Shown here piece by piece: positions 41,864 to 50,483 of a DNA stretch of 64,000 bases (position 1 is the first letter of the stretch; every line of letters begins with the position of its first letter). A program made the position numbers and the translations under genes. The notes beneath the pieces are model-generated. The model did no database searches and was not told where the DNA came from. It was given only the letters and a program-made list of their open reading frames with translations. The DNA comes from JAEZJZ01 sp050949055 (GTDB lineage Bacteria > Bacillota > UBA994 > UBA5500), in assembly GCA_050949055.1 (NCBI GenBank), contig JBMNFA010000001.1, positions 744,001-808,000 of the forward strand. The letters run 5' to 3'.

Positions 41864-43612
41864 TTAGCGGGGATACTTTCCCCGGGCCCGATAGCTGGTG
41901 TGCAACAGATGGTGGGCTTTTTCGCCACCAATTTCGCCCAAGAACGTGTCGTAGAGCTCTTTCACTGCCGGGTTTTCATGGCTCTTGCGCACAGGCAACG
42001 CTTCATCGGCACGATAGATGCCAGCGATACGCTGTTGTCTCAGTTCAGTAAACTCATTTACATCGGTCGGACGGGGCTGGCCACCACCACTGATGCAGCC
42101 CCCGGGACAGGCCATCACTTCGACAAAGTGATAGTCCGCCTGCTTTGCAGCTATCGCCTCCAACAGCGCCCGCGCATTGCTGAGGCTGTGCACAACCGCA
42201 ACTTTTAGCTCGATGCCTGTTTCGGGAAAATCTACCTTCGCCTCTTTTACCCCCTGCAAACCTCTGACCGCCGTCAGCTCCAGGTTGGTCAAGTCCTGCT
42301 TGGTCAACCACTCGTAGGCTGTGCGAACGGCTGCTTCCATCACTCCCCCACTGGCACCAAAGATCACACCGGCCCCGGTGGAAATGCCGAGAGGAGCATC
42401 GAACTCTTCCTCAGGCAAGTGCCGCAAGTTGATGCCAGCCCGCTTGAACATGCGCGCCAGTTCCCTGGTAGTCAAGACAGCGTCAACGTCCGTGACGCCG
42501 CTGTCCGCCATCTCCGGCCGCTGGCTTTCGAATTTCTTGGCTGTACAAGGCATTACCGATACAACCACTATATCCTCGGGAGATACTCCGATCTTCTCCG
42601 CATAATAGGTCTTGGCCACGGCACCGAACATCTGCTGGGGCGACTTGCAGGTGGAAAGATGAGGCAGCAAATCAGGGTAAAAATGCTCGATAAATTTGAT
42701 CCAGCCAGGGCTGCAGGAGGTGAGCAGCGGCAGCTTGCCGCCATTTTGCAGACGTTGCACCAACTCAGTTGCTTCTTCCCAAATGGTCAAGTCAGCCGCA
42801 AAGTCGGTGTCAAACACTGCATCGAATCCCAAGCGCCGGAGTCCCGCTACCATCTGACCGGTACTGACAGTTCCAGCTGCCTGGCCAAACTCTTCACCAA
42901 TAGCCACTCGCACTGCCGGTGCTGTCTGCACAACCACATGCTTATGGGGGTCCGCCAAGGCGGACAAAACGCGCTCAATATGGTCTACCTCAGCTAAGGC
43001 ACCGGTCGGACAGACCGCCACACACTGGCCGCAAAGCACGCAGGCAACATCATTCAACTCTTGCGCCGCTTCTGGCGCCACGATGGTCTCGAACCCACGC
43101 TGTATAGGCCCCAGGACACCTACACCCTGCACCTGATGACAGACTGCCACACAGCGCCGACAGAGGATGCACTTATTGGGATCGCGGACAATAGACGGGG
43201 TACTCGTATCCAGCGGATACTCGTTACGCTCCCCCGAGTAGCGGATATCGCGAATACCCATTTCCTCGGATAGGGACTGCAACTCACAGCCGCCGTTGCG
43301 GACGCAAGTCAGGCAATCCTGGGGATGAGTGGAGAGCATCAATTCCAGATTCATACGTCTGGCACGAACTGCTGCGGGGGAGTTGGTTTTGACCACCATA
43401 CCCTCGCTGACCTTCAAGGTGCAGGATGGTTGCACCCCTCGCATACCTTCCACTTCCACCACGCACACTCGGCAAGCCCCAACTTCATTCAGATCTTTCA
43501 TATAGCATAGGGTGGGAATGTGAAAGCCCGCCTGTTTGGCAGCAGCCAACACAGTGGAGCCCTTGGGTACTGTGACGCTCTGCCCATTGATAGTTAAAGT
43601 AACCTGTTCCAT
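41864..43612 (-). CDS. hydA: [FeFe] hydrogenase catalytic subunit HydA (group A, multimeric)
   Basis: Protein of 582 residues. In order: a 2Fe-2S domain (Cys36, 47, 50, 64), a His-ligated [4Fe-4S] (His96, Cys100, 103, 109), two ferredoxin clusters (Cys148-158 and 191-201), then the H-cluster domain with TSCSPGW (298-304), MPCTAKKFE (354-362) and EVMACPGGCISGGGQP (498-513). It makes or consumes H2. With HydB and HydC it should form the trimeric enzyme that uses NADH and reduced ferredoxin together. AGGAGGT favours the ATG at 43612 over the longer frame. It is the last gene of its operon. Confidence 0.95.
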   Translation of the reverse strand: MEQVTLTINGQSVTVPKGSTVLAAAKQAGFHIPTLCYMKDLNEVGACRVCVVEVEGMRGVQPSCTLKVSEGMVVKTNSPAAVRARRMNLELMLSTHPQDCLTCVRNGGCELQSLSEEMGIRDIRYSGERNEYPLDTSTPSIVRDPNKCILCRRCVAVCHQVQGVGVLGPIQRGFETIVAPEAAQELNDVACVLCGQCVAVCPTGALAEVDHIERVLSALADPHKHVVVQTAPAVRVAIGEEFGQAAGTVSTGQMVAGLRRLGFDAVFDTDFAADLTIWEEATELVQRLQNGGKLPLLTSCSPGWIKFIEHFYPDLLPHLSTCKSPQQMFGAVAKTYYAEKIGVSPEDIVVVSVMPCTAKKFESQRPEMADSGVTDVDAVLTTRELARMFKRAGINLRHLPEEEFDAPLGISTGAGVIFGASGGVMEAAVRTAYEWLTKQDLTNLELTAVRGLQGVKEAKVDFPETGIELKVAVVHSLSNARALLEAIAAKQADYHFVEVMACPGGCISGGGQPRPTDVNEFTELRQQRIAGIYRADEALPVRKSHENPAVKELYDTFLGEIGGEKAHHLLHTSYRARGKYPR

Positions 43613-43628
43613 GGCAAAATACCTCCTG

Positions 43629-45422
43629 CTAATCCCTGACAATAGCGTCAAAGGGACACTTGCTTATACAAGCCCCACACTTGATGCACTGCTCTTGGTC
43701 GATGACGTGCGCAGTTCTCAGCTTCCCGCTGATTGCCCCTACTGGACAGACCCGGGTGCAAACACCACATCCGCGGCAACGCTCAGCCAGGACACGGTAC
43801 GAGACCAAGTCTCGACAGACTCCAGCCGGGCACCGCTTATCCTTGATATGGGCCTCATACTCATCACGGAACCAGCGCAGAGTGCTCAGCACCGGGTTAG
43901 GAGCCGTCTGTCCCAAGCCACAAAGCGAGGAGCTCTTGATATGCCCGGCCAGCTCTTCCAGCGCTTCGATATCGCCCTCTTCACCGTCGCCACTAGTGAT
44001 TCGCTCCAAAATCTCCAGCATGCGTTTGGTCCCAATGCGGCAGGGAGTACACTTGCCGCAGGACTCGTCCTTGGTGAAATCCAGGAAATAGCGGGCAATG
44101 TCCACGGCACAGGTGTCCTCATCCATCACGATCAAGCCGCCCGACCCCATCATGCAGCCGAGTTTGGTCAATCCATCGTACTCCAGGGGCACGTCCAGAT
44201 GCTCCGTAGTCAAGCAACCACCGGAAGGACCGCCGACCTGCGCCGCCTTGAATTTCTTGCCATGGGGAATGCCACCACAGATGTCGAAGATGACTTGGCG
44301 CAGAGTCGTCCCCATCGGCACCTCTACTAGACCGGTATTGTTGATCTTGCCGGCTACCGCAAACACCTTAGTTCCCTTGCTACGACCGACGCCAATGGTA
44401 CTGAACCAATCAGCACCGTTCAGGATGATCGGACAGATGTTAGCCAGAGTCTCCACGTTGTTGATGAGAGTGGGTCGGCCCCATAGTCCCGCATCGCTGG
44501 GATACGGTGGTTTCGGCCTAGGTTCACCTCGCCGACCCTCGATGGAAGCAAGCAACGCCGTCTCCTCACCACAGACGAAGGCACCGGCACCGACGCGCAC
44601 ATCCACATCAAATTTGAATCCAGTGCCAAAGATGTCTTCACCCAGCAAACCATGCTTTCTGGCCTGATAGATGGCCAGCTTCAGATGTGAGACCGCCAAG
44701 GGGTACTCGGCGCGGACGTAGACATACCCCTGATTGGCACCCACTGCATAGCCAGCAATAGCCATCGCCTCCAGAATGGAATGGGGATCTCCCTCCAGCA
44801 CGCTGCGGTCCATAAATGCGCCAGGGTCGCCCTCGTCAGCATTGCAGACCACATACTTGACATCTCCAGCCGCTTTGCTTACCAGCCGCCACTTCAAACC
44901 GGTGGGGAAGCCAGCGCCGCCGCGGCCCCTTAGCCCTGAAGCTTCCAGAGTCTCAATCACTTGCTCAGGGGTCATCTCGGTGAGCGCTTTGCCTAAGGCC
45001 GCATATCCATCCCGAGCGATATACTCCTCTATCACTTGCGGGTTGATCACGCCTGTATTGCGCAACGCAATCCTGGTTTGACCAGCGAAGAAGTCTATCT
45101 GTTCCTGTTCCTGGATTTGCTTTCTGGTCTCCGGATCGTGGTACAACAAGCTCTCCACTACCCGTCCTTTAAGCAGGTGTTCCCGCACGATGCGCCGAGC
45201 ATCTTCTGGGCTCACCTTACGATAGAAGGTGCCTTCCGGGTAAATAACCAATACCGGCCCCAAATCGCAGGTGCCGATACAACCGGTCTCAACCACCATG
45301 ATTTCTTCACTCAGCCCTAGGCTGGACAGTTCTTCAACCAGCGCATCCTGTACATCCTTGCATCCAGATGAGATGCAACCGGCCCCGCCACAGACGAGGA
45401 CGTGAGCTCGGTAAAAAGCCAT
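43629..45422 (-). CDS. hydB: Electron-bifurcating hydrogenase subunit HydB (NuoF-like flavoprotein)
   Basis: Protein of 597 residues. The N-terminal thioredoxin-like 2Fe-2S domain (CGGAGCISSGC, CIGTCDLGP) is followed by an FMN/NADH domain (GLRGRGGAGFPTGLKW, ADEGDPGAFMDR), an SLBB domain, a [4Fe-4S] site (CGKCTPCRIGTKRM) and a C-terminal two-cluster ferredoxin domain (CRGCGVCTRVCP, CIKCGACISKCP). HydB binds NAD(H) and FMN and is the place of flavin-based bifurcation. It lies 16 bp before hydA. Confidence 0.95.
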   Translation of the reverse strand: MAFYRAHVLVCGGAGCISSGCKDVQDALVEELSSLGLSEEIMVVETGCIGTCDLGPVLVIYPEGTFYRKVSPEDARRIVREHLLKGRVVESLLYHDPETRKQIQEQEQIDFFAGQTRIALRNTGVINPQVIEEYIARDGYAALGKALTEMTPEQVIETLEASGLRGRGGAGFPTGLKWRLVSKAAGDVKYVVCNADEGDPGAFMDRSVLEGDPHSILEAMAIAGYAVGANQGYVYVRAEYPLAVSHLKLAIYQARKHGLLGEDIFGTGFKFDVDVRVGAGAFVCGEETALLASIEGRRGEPRPKPPYPSDAGLWGRPTLINNVETLANICPIILNGADWFSTIGVGRSKGTKVFAVAGKINNTGLVEVPMGTTLRQVIFDICGGIPHGKKFKAAQVGGPSGGCLTTEHLDVPLEYDGLTKLGCMMGSGGLIVMDEDTCAVDIARYFLDFTKDESCGKCTPCRIGTKRMLEILERITSGDGEEGDIEALEELAGHIKSSSLCGLGQTAPNPVLSTLRWFRDEYEAHIKDKRCPAGVCRDLVSYRVLAERCRGCGVCTRVCPVGAISGKLRTAHVIDQEQCIKCGACISKCPFDAIVRD

Positions 45423-45505
45423 GTCAACCTACCTCCTTGTTCTAGCAACACGTCTATATAGGTCTAGTCTCCCTCTGAGGATTTCCAGTGTGAGGCTGGA
45501 CGTAA

Positions 45506-45865
45506 TTACCGCTTGACTACCCATTCTTCCAGGATCTTTCCACCGACCACGTGACTGGCGATGATCTGACGAGCAACTGCCCCGTCAACGCGGCCATAGG
45601 TCACCCTAGGCTGCCCTTGCATGATCACATCAACCAGCGGTTCCTGATCACAGAGCCCAATGCAACCGGTCTGGGTGACCACAACGTTGGTCAGATTCCG
45701 CTGCTCCAACTCGTCCATGATCGCACCGAGCGCCGTCCGCGCACCGGCAGCTATTCCGCAGGTACCCATTCCGACGATAATCCGCACTGTGCTTTCCCCT
45801 TGGCGCAGGTACATCATCTTCTGGGCCGCTTCCCGAATTTGCTTCAGCTCTTCCAATGACTTCAC
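45506..45865 (-). CDS. Thioredoxin-like [2Fe-2S] ferredoxin of the hydrogenase operon
   Basis: Protein of 119 residues. GMGTCGIAAGARTAL and TQTGCIGLCDQEPLVDV give the four cysteines of the thioredoxin-fold [2Fe-2S] family that also forms HydC and the HydB N-terminus. An extra protein of this kind is common in HydABC operons (sometimes called HydD). It could pass electrons to the trimer or take part in assembly. GTG at 45865 overlaps the HATPase stop by 4 bp and follows GGAGGTG; the longer frame adds 18 residues. Confidence 0.8.
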   Translation of the reverse strand: MKSLEELKQIREAAQKMMYLRQGESTVRIIVGMGTCGIAAGARTALGAIMDELEQRNLTNVVVTQTGCIGLCDQEPLVDVIMQGQPRVTYGRVDGAVARQIIASHVVGGKILEEWVVKR

Positions 45866-46413
45866 GGCTCCAACACCTCCAGTGATTGTTCGTTCTCCTT
45901 CACGTACTGTCCCAGCCATACGGCTACTTGCGGGTTCCCAAATGGGACCGGCCCCAAGATAGTCTTCAGTTGCTCGCTATCCAAGCTGAATTGCCGCTCA
46001 CCTCTCTGATGCCGATAACGTAGTCGGCAGTCTTCATTCAGCGCTAGGATGCTGACCAGCGTACTGGACATATCCCCCAAAGGGACGCGGTCAAGGTGAT
46101 CGTGTTGAAACTCTACCCGCACACGGGTCCCGGCACCTGGCCGCGAGTCGATCCACAATCCTCCTCCAGCTTGTTCAGCCGCCAATTTCAACAGTGGCAA
46201 TCCTAGGCCCACATTGCGGGTCCGCCGGGAGGTGACAAAGGGATCCAATGCAGCTCGACACTGTTCTTCGGACATACCGCTGCCATTGTCGCTCACCTCT
46301 ATCGTCAGTCGATTGCCCGCTAGGTCTTCAACGATGGCAACTTCCAGCTGCGTTGCCCCAGCAGCCAACGAATTCTGCGCCAGATCCAGGATGTGCAGGG
46401 ACAGTTCTTCCAT
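45862..46413 (-). CDS. HATPase domain protein inside the hydrogenase operon
   Basis: Protein of 183 residues with a GHKL ATP-binding fold: N box LHILDLAQNSLAAGA, G1 box EVSDNGSGM and G2 region RNVGLGLPLLKLAAEQAGG then GAGTRVRVEFQ. It has no histidine phosphotransfer domain, receiver or membrane segment. The last ~70 residues are family-specific. It lies between hydC and the small ferredoxin gene with 5 bp and -4 bp spacing, so it is an integral member of the operon. Such stand-alone HATPases occur in hyd operons of Clostridia; a regulatory kinase role is inferred only. Confidence 0.8.
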   Translation of the reverse strand: MEELSLHILDLAQNSLAAGATQLEVAIVEDLAGNRLTIEVSDNGSGMSEEQCRAALDPFVTSRRTRNVGLGLPLLKLAAEQAGGGLWIDSRPGAGTRVRVEFQHDHLDRVPLGDMSSTLVSILALNEDCRLRYRHQRGERQFSLDSEQLKTILGPVPFGNPQVAVWLGQYVKENEQSLEVLEP

Positions 46414-46418
46414 ATCGC

Positions 46419-46922
46419 CTAGTAGCGAGAGAGAATCTCGCTAATTTTGGTTGCAGTCAGGCGGCCGTAGACATCGTCGTCGATAGTCATCACCGGTGCC
46501 AAACCACAGGCACCGATGCAGCGGGTGATTTCCAGCGTGAATTTGCCGTCTTCGGTGGTGTCGTTCACCTTGATGCCCAACACCCGCTGCAGCTCATCCA
46601 CAATCTCCGCCGCCCCTCGCACATAGCAGGCCGTACCCAGGCAAACCCCGATCTTGTGCAACCCCCGTGGCTTGAGGGTAAACAGAGAATAGAACGTGGC
46701 CACACCATAGACCTCGCTTAGCGGCACACCCAGCCCATCAGCAACCTGACGCTGAGCCCGTTCAGGCAGGTAGCCAAACAACTCCTGGGCCTGATGGAGC
46801 ACTGGAATGAGAGCACCCTCTTGGCCCCGGTTCTGCTCGATAATCTCTGCCAGCTCGTCATAGCGGGGGTCTTGCGCTTCCTGGCAGCAACTGCAGGTTT
46901 TTTCCTTGCTGTTAACGTCCAC
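46419..46922 (-). CDS. hydC: Electron-bifurcating hydrogenase subunit HydC (NuoE-like)
   Basis: Protein of 167 residues with the thioredoxin-like [2Fe-2S] fold of NuoE. Cysteines lie in GVCLGTACYVRGA (about 98-110) and ITRCIGACGLAPVM (about 133-146). The N-terminus has an additional cysteine cluster, KTCSCCQEA. It relays electrons between HydB and HydA. Start is a GTG with CGGAGG upstream. It is first in the operon hydC-HATPase-ferredoxin-hydB-hydA and is preceded by a motif (46958-46972) shared with the sensor operon. Confidence 0.94.
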   Translation of the reverse strand: MDVNSKEKTCSCCQEAQDPRYDELAEIIEQNRGQEGALIPVLHQAQELFGYLPERAQRQVADGLGVPLSEVYGVATFYSLFTLKPRGLHKIGVCLGTACYVRGAAEIVDELQRVLGIKVNDTTEDGKFTLEITRCIGACGLAPVMTIDDDVYGRLTATKISEILSRY

Positions 46923-46957
46923 AGTCTTCGCCTCCGTTAGTCTAAAAGTTTGTGAAT

Positions 46958-46972
46958 GTTACATCTTTCACT
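46958..46972 (-). promoter_or_regulatory. Shared motif upstream of hydC (candidate operator, copy A)
   Basis: On the plus strand GTTACATCTTTCACT, 36 bp before hydC. A 14/15 match, GTTACATTTTTCACT, lies at 50494-50508 in front of the sensor operon. Copy A also sits within a dyad GTGAA-N10-TTCAC. No clear SigA promoter is visible at copy A. Confidence 0.45.
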
Positions 46973-47024
46973 TGGGATATTAAAATAAAAGGCTTTAGCG
47001 TTATCTCATCCCCTTTCCTCTGGC

Positions 47025-47774
47025 TTAAGCGTTCCTGATGTAACTGCGCACCAGTCGGCGGTCTCCTTGCCGCAATGCACGGCAAATGCTGTGGGGATTG
47101 TCCAGAGAACCGTGTAACCAAGTGTTCCCTCTGGTGACCATTTCCCCCAGCGAGTGGGCATCCGAGCTGGTGACGGCCAGCATGCGCGCTGGCGTTGCTG
47201 TCTGTCGCCCGGTGAAATACTCCTGAGTATATTCCACGGTGGCTATGGACAGACCGTCAGGAATGAAACTCAACTGGCTGTACAAGCTGAATGCCGGTCG
47301 ATCCAGATGGGCCGGCACACAGCATCCACCTAGTCTCACCACCCTGGAACACACCTGCTCCAGGGTAAATGACACTGACTGCAGCAACAACGCCGGTTGT
47401 TCCCCGGCCACCTGTCCGCCTGAGTCAAAGATCAACTGGCGCCCAAAATGACGCGATGCCCGTCGTTGATCCAACAAATGTGCCTGAACTTGGGTAGAGA
47501 ACTGCTGCAAAGCCTTCAGGTCGGGGAAGTAGGCCAGCAGATGGACTTCCTCCAGCGATTGCACCTCAATCCCCGGCAAGCAGATGATACCTGCCTCTGC
47601 AGCCAAATCGCAGACTACTGGCACATTATCTGCGGCTTGATGATCGGTAACAGCGATCACCGACAGGCCAAGCAGCTTGGCCATATTGACGATGTTATGG
47701 GGAGTCATCTGATCGTCAGCACAGGGTGACAACGCACTGTGTATATGCAGGTCAGCCTTTTGCCAATCAGTCAT
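47025..47774 (-). CDS. PHP domain phosphoesterase-like protein
   Basis: Protein of 249 residues. Metal-binding motifs of the PHP superfamily are present: ADLHIHSALSPCA (His-x-His), VTDHQAADN, GIEVQSLEEVHLLAYF, PAHLDRP and SSDAHSLGEM. PHP proteins hydrolyse phosphate esters of nucleotides, sugars or histidinol. This type is often linked with DRTGG and HATPase genes in hydrogenase neighbourhoods. It starts inside the preceding DRTGG gene (8-bp overlap), so it is translationally coupled. It is the last gene of the sensor operon; 103 bp separate it from hydC. Confidence 0.85.
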   Translation of the reverse strand: MTDWQKADLHIHSALSPCADDQMTPHNIVNMAKLLGLSVIAVTDHQAADNVPVVCDLAAEAGIICLPGIEVQSLEEVHLLAYFPDLKALQQFSTQVQAHLLDQRRASRHFGRQLIFDSGGQVAGEQPALLLQSVSFTLEQVCSRVVRLGGCCVPAHLDRPAFSLYSQLSFIPDGLSIATVEYTQEYFTGRQTATPARMLAVTSSDAHSLGEMVTRGNTWLHGSLDNPHSICRALRQGDRRLVRSYIRNA

Positions 47775-48120
47775 CTCGCGAAGCGCCACTGATCCCCAGC
47801 TGGTACAGACGACCTATCGTCTCAAAGGCGGTGTATTGGCTGCGCAACAGAGTCACCCCCGCCTGCTCTGCCTTTTGCAGCGTCTGCTGATCGGGAACCG
47901 CCTTCCCGACAATCACTACCGCCGCCAGATTGAGCAGTGAGGCAACTGCCACCACGTTGGGGTGACACTGCAGTGTTACCCAGATGGATCCCGGTACGGC
48001 GTTCCCCATCACGTCACTGAGCAAGTCGGCTGCGTAGCCCAGTTTCACCGGAACGTCTCCTTCCGACATCTGTGTTAGGCAAGTAAGTTGCAGCGCTTGG
48101 ATGACTTCCGAAAGCAGCAT
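47767..48120 (-). CDS. DRTGG domain protein (second of two)
   Basis: Protein of 117 residues similar to the 112-residue protein at 50114-50452. Both have GYAADLLSDVMGN / GQGADLLSDVLAT near residue 30, a middle VVIVGKAVPD / VVLVRGKRPD strand and a C-terminal FETIGRLYQLGI / FESCGILYQAGL. These are features of the DRTGG domain, a putative ligand- or nucleotide-binding unit also found attached to CBS domains and in phosphotransacetylases. It lies 4 bp after the H-cluster-like gene. Confidence 0.8.
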   Translation of the reverse strand: MLLSEVIQALQLTCLTQMSEGDVPVKLGYAADLLSDVMGNAVPGSIWVTLQCHPNVVAVASLLNLAAVVIVGKAVPDQQTLQKAEQAGVTLLRSQYTAFETIGRLYQLGISGASRDD

Positions 48121-48124
48121 GGGC

Positions 48125-49474
48125 TCACCCCCTCTTATGCGGATCCCTGCCCATGGCTGGAGGCAGCTTCTCCGCCAAATTATGAATTTCCGCCGCCAAG
48201 TCTTTCATCCGTTCACGCAACTTGAGCACACAGTCGGTCTCAGTGGCGATGCCACGCACGATGTCCTCCGCCAGAGCGCGGCAACTGGGAGCACCGCAGG
48301 CCCCGCAGTCCAATCCGGGTAGCGAATACGCGATTTGCTCCAACTGCTCCATCTTGCGAATAGCCAACAGCATGTTGCCAGCCAACGGCATGATCGGGCG
48401 TGGCTCGATGGTCCCACGCAAGGCGAATAGATCTGTCGTGGCAGCATCCGGGAGGTCTTCCGCCAGGCTACTGACTACCGGAGACAGCTGTTCCGCTAGC
48501 TTAGTCAACCGCACTTTGGCCAGAAATGGGTTATCCACAGTCAGCGCTCCGCCTACACAGCCCCCTACACAAGCCTGGCATTCCAGGTAGCCAATCTCCC
48601 GCAGCTTCCCTCTTTCCATTTCATCGAACAAAGCCAGCAGGCTATGTACGCCGTCCACTGCCAGGCGATTCTCTATCCCTAATGCCGCGCTTTCTCCGCC
48701 GGCCCTGCCCCAGCCCAGCCCGAAACCGCTGGCCTGCATGCTAGAGGACACTTGATTCTCGGTAGGGAGCAACTTGATCAGCTCGCCATAGACGTCTGTG
48801 ATGGCAAATGCCCCATTGGCGCAGGAGCTGTTCCTGCCTTCCGGCTGATGAATGGCTGTGACTTTGGCTGGGCAAGGGGTGATAAACCATACCCCGACAC
48901 GCTCGGAAGCGATCTGCAACCGCTTCACTGCCCGTCCCCTGGCCAGCACAGCTGCAATCTCCATCGGCGTCTCCATCGGCAGCAGATACTTCAGCAGTTC
49001 GGGATAGCGAACCTGGATGAGGCGAACAATGGCCGGACAACTGCTGGAAATCCATGGGCCTGGCCCATGGATGGCGATGTACTCGCGGACAGCCACAGAG
49101 ACATAATCGGCGGCCAGCGGCACCTCGAACACCTCGTCAAACCCCATCTTGAGCAGGCCGTTAAGCACCTGCTCCGGCCTCTTAACTTCAGCAAACTGCC
49201 CAAACAGTGCGGGAGCAGGCAAGGCAATGTTGTAGTCGAATTCGCTTAGCCTATCTATGTCATCGGTGATGGCTGACTTGGCATGGTTTGGACAAACCCG
49301 GATGCACTCACCACAGTCGATGCAGCGTTCTTCAATGATCCTTGCTTTTCCATCCCGCACCCTGATCGCCTCAGTGGGGCAGCGCTTGATACAGTTGGTG
49401 CAACCTTTACACCTAGCAGGATCCAATTGAACGGAATGAAAATACCGCGCCAGAGCACCCGCCCCCTCTAACAT
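48125..49474 (-). CDS. H-cluster-like [FeFe] hydrogenase homologue, probable sensor
   Basis: Protein of 449 residues. Two N-terminal [4Fe-4S] clusters (Cys22-32 and 51-61), an [FeFe] hydrogenase large-subunit domain (about 75-340) and a C-terminal 4Fe-4S (PF04060-like) motif with Cys390, 393, 398 and 415. The H-cluster motifs are altered: SSSCPAI (143-149) for TSCCPxW, TPCPAKVTA (199-207) for MPCxxKxxE and ECQACVGGCVGGA (298-310). The four cysteines expected to hold the cubane (146, 201, 302, 306) remain. Loss of the proton-relay Cys, Met and Glu suggests low turnover and sensing. The ATG at 49474 lacks a Shine-Dalgarno sequence, so a start a few codons later is possible. Confidence 0.85.
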   Translation of the reverse strand: MLEGAGALARYFHSVQLDPARCKGCTNCIKRCPTEAIRVRDGKARIIEERCIDCGECIRVCPNHAKSAITDDIDRLSEFDYNIALPAPALFGQFAEVKRPEQVLNGLLKMGFDEVFEVPLAADYVSVAVREYIAIHGPGPWISSSCPAIVRLIQVRYPELLKYLLPMETPMEIAAVLARGRAVKRLQIASERVGVWFITPCPAKVTAIHQPEGRNSSCANGAFAITDVYGELIKLLPTENQVSSSMQASGFGLGWGRAGGESAALGIENRLAVDGVHSLLALFDEMERGKLREIGYLECQACVGGCVGGALTVDNPFLAKVRLTKLAEQLSPVVSSLAEDLPDAATTDLFALRGTIEPRPIMPLAGNMLLAIRKMEQLEQIAYSLPGLDCGACGAPSCRALAEDIVRGIATETDCVLKLRERMKDLAAEIHNLAEKLPPAMGRDPHKRG

Positions 49475-49668
49475 GTTACGAAAAATCCGCGCTCTAAACT
49501 CATGTGATCTTATATGGCTTCTATGTCGCCGAATCTAGCATCTGTCTTGAGGATCGCTGTTCGCAGAGCTAGGTTGGGAAGGCAACTATCCGTATGGATG
49601 CAATTGGGATAAGAGAACGAGTGCCCCGCACCTGGGCGTAGTGAGACAACGACCACCGGTAGATATAA

Positions 49669-50097
49669 CTAAATGTTAAACAGCATGCGCACCGTGGTGC
49701 CAACACCCACCATGCTATTCACCGACATCTGGTCAGCATTCCGCCGCATATTGGGCAACCCCATACCCGCACCAAACCCCATTTCTCGAGCGGTTTCTGG
49801 GGCCGTGGAATAGCCCTCCTGCATGGCCAAGCCAACGTCCTTGATCCCAGGACCGCTGTCCTCTGCCATCACTTCCACAGCATCTGTCCAAATGGTCAGC
49901 TGCAGGGAGCCGCACGCGGCGTGAATGACAATGTTAATCTCCGCTTCATAGGCAGCAATTGCCACCCGCCGGACCAAAGCTGGCACCAACCCGATCTGCT
50001 GCAAGGCACGCTTGATCTTGCTGGAAGCCTCTCCCGCTTGGGAGAAGTCGCCTCCCCGCACCAAAAACCTCAGCTCCAGCAGTGGTTCTGTTGCCAA
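49669..50097 (-). CDS. RsbW-type HATPase / anti-sigma-factor-like kinase
   Basis: Protein of 142 residues with a GHKL fold: RVAIAAYEAEINIVIHA (N box with the catalytic-type E and N), EDSGPGI (G1) and GFGAGMGLPNMRRNADQM (G2), ending GVGTTVRMLF. It resembles RsbW/SpoIIAB serine kinases that phosphorylate anti-sigma antagonists. The TTG at 50097 has GGAGGG six bases upstream. It is the second gene of the sensor operon, followed after 194 bp by the H-cluster-like gene. Its target is not visible here. Confidence 0.8.
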   Translation of the reverse strand: MATEPLLELRFLVRGGDFSQAGEASSKIKRALQQIGLVPALVRRVAIAAYEAEINIVIHAACGSLQLTIWTDAVEVMAEDSGPGIKDVGLAMQEGYSTAPETAREMGFGAGMGLPNMRRNADQMSVNSMVGVGTTVRMLFNI

Positions 50098-50113
50098 GGG
50101 TCGCCCTCCTTCT

Positions 50114-50452
50114 CTATGCCCGCAGGCCCGCCTGGTATAGGATTCCACAGGACTCGAACAAACCGTAATCCGTCACCAACAGCGGTAGATTCAACTGTTC
50201 AGCCAGTAGCAGGCTATCCGGATCGGGACGCTTCCCCCGCACCAGAACGACAGCTTTGATATCCAACATCTCAGCTGTACGGATTACCTGCAGATTGGTC
50301 AGACCGGTCAGCAGAATTGTGTCATCTCTAGGAGTGGCCAACACGTCGCTCAACAGATCTGCGCCCTGCCCGTGAGTAATATCCAGACCCAACGCAGACT
50401 GGCCTGTGAGCACTTCTGCTCTCAACAAGGCGACGGCGTCAGCTAGTTTCAA
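50114..50452 (-). CDS. DRTGG domain protein (first of two)
   Basis: Protein of 112 residues, paralogous by eye to the protein at 47767-48120, with ITHGQGADLLSDVLATPRDD and VLVRGKRPDPDSLLLAEQLN. In other lineages DRTGG units bind small ligands and are fused to phosphotransacetylase or CBS domains. It is first in the sensor operon and lies about 30 nt after a predicted promoter. The RsbW-like gene starts 16 bp downstream. Confidence 0.8.
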   Translation of the reverse strand: MKLADAVALLRAEVLTGQSALGLDITHGQGADLLSDVLATPRDDTILLTGLTNLQVIRTAEMLDIKAVVLVRGKRPDPDSLLLAEQLNLPLLVTDYGLFESCGILYQAGLRA

Positions 50453-50483
50453 TCACTCTCATCCTCCTCAAACAATTCGCCCA

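Noticed and set aside
46951..46973. Rex-like redox operator upstream of hydC (TTGTGAA ... TTTCAC).
   Set aside because: The half-sites resemble Rex boxes, but the gap is about nine bases instead of four and the right half is incomplete.
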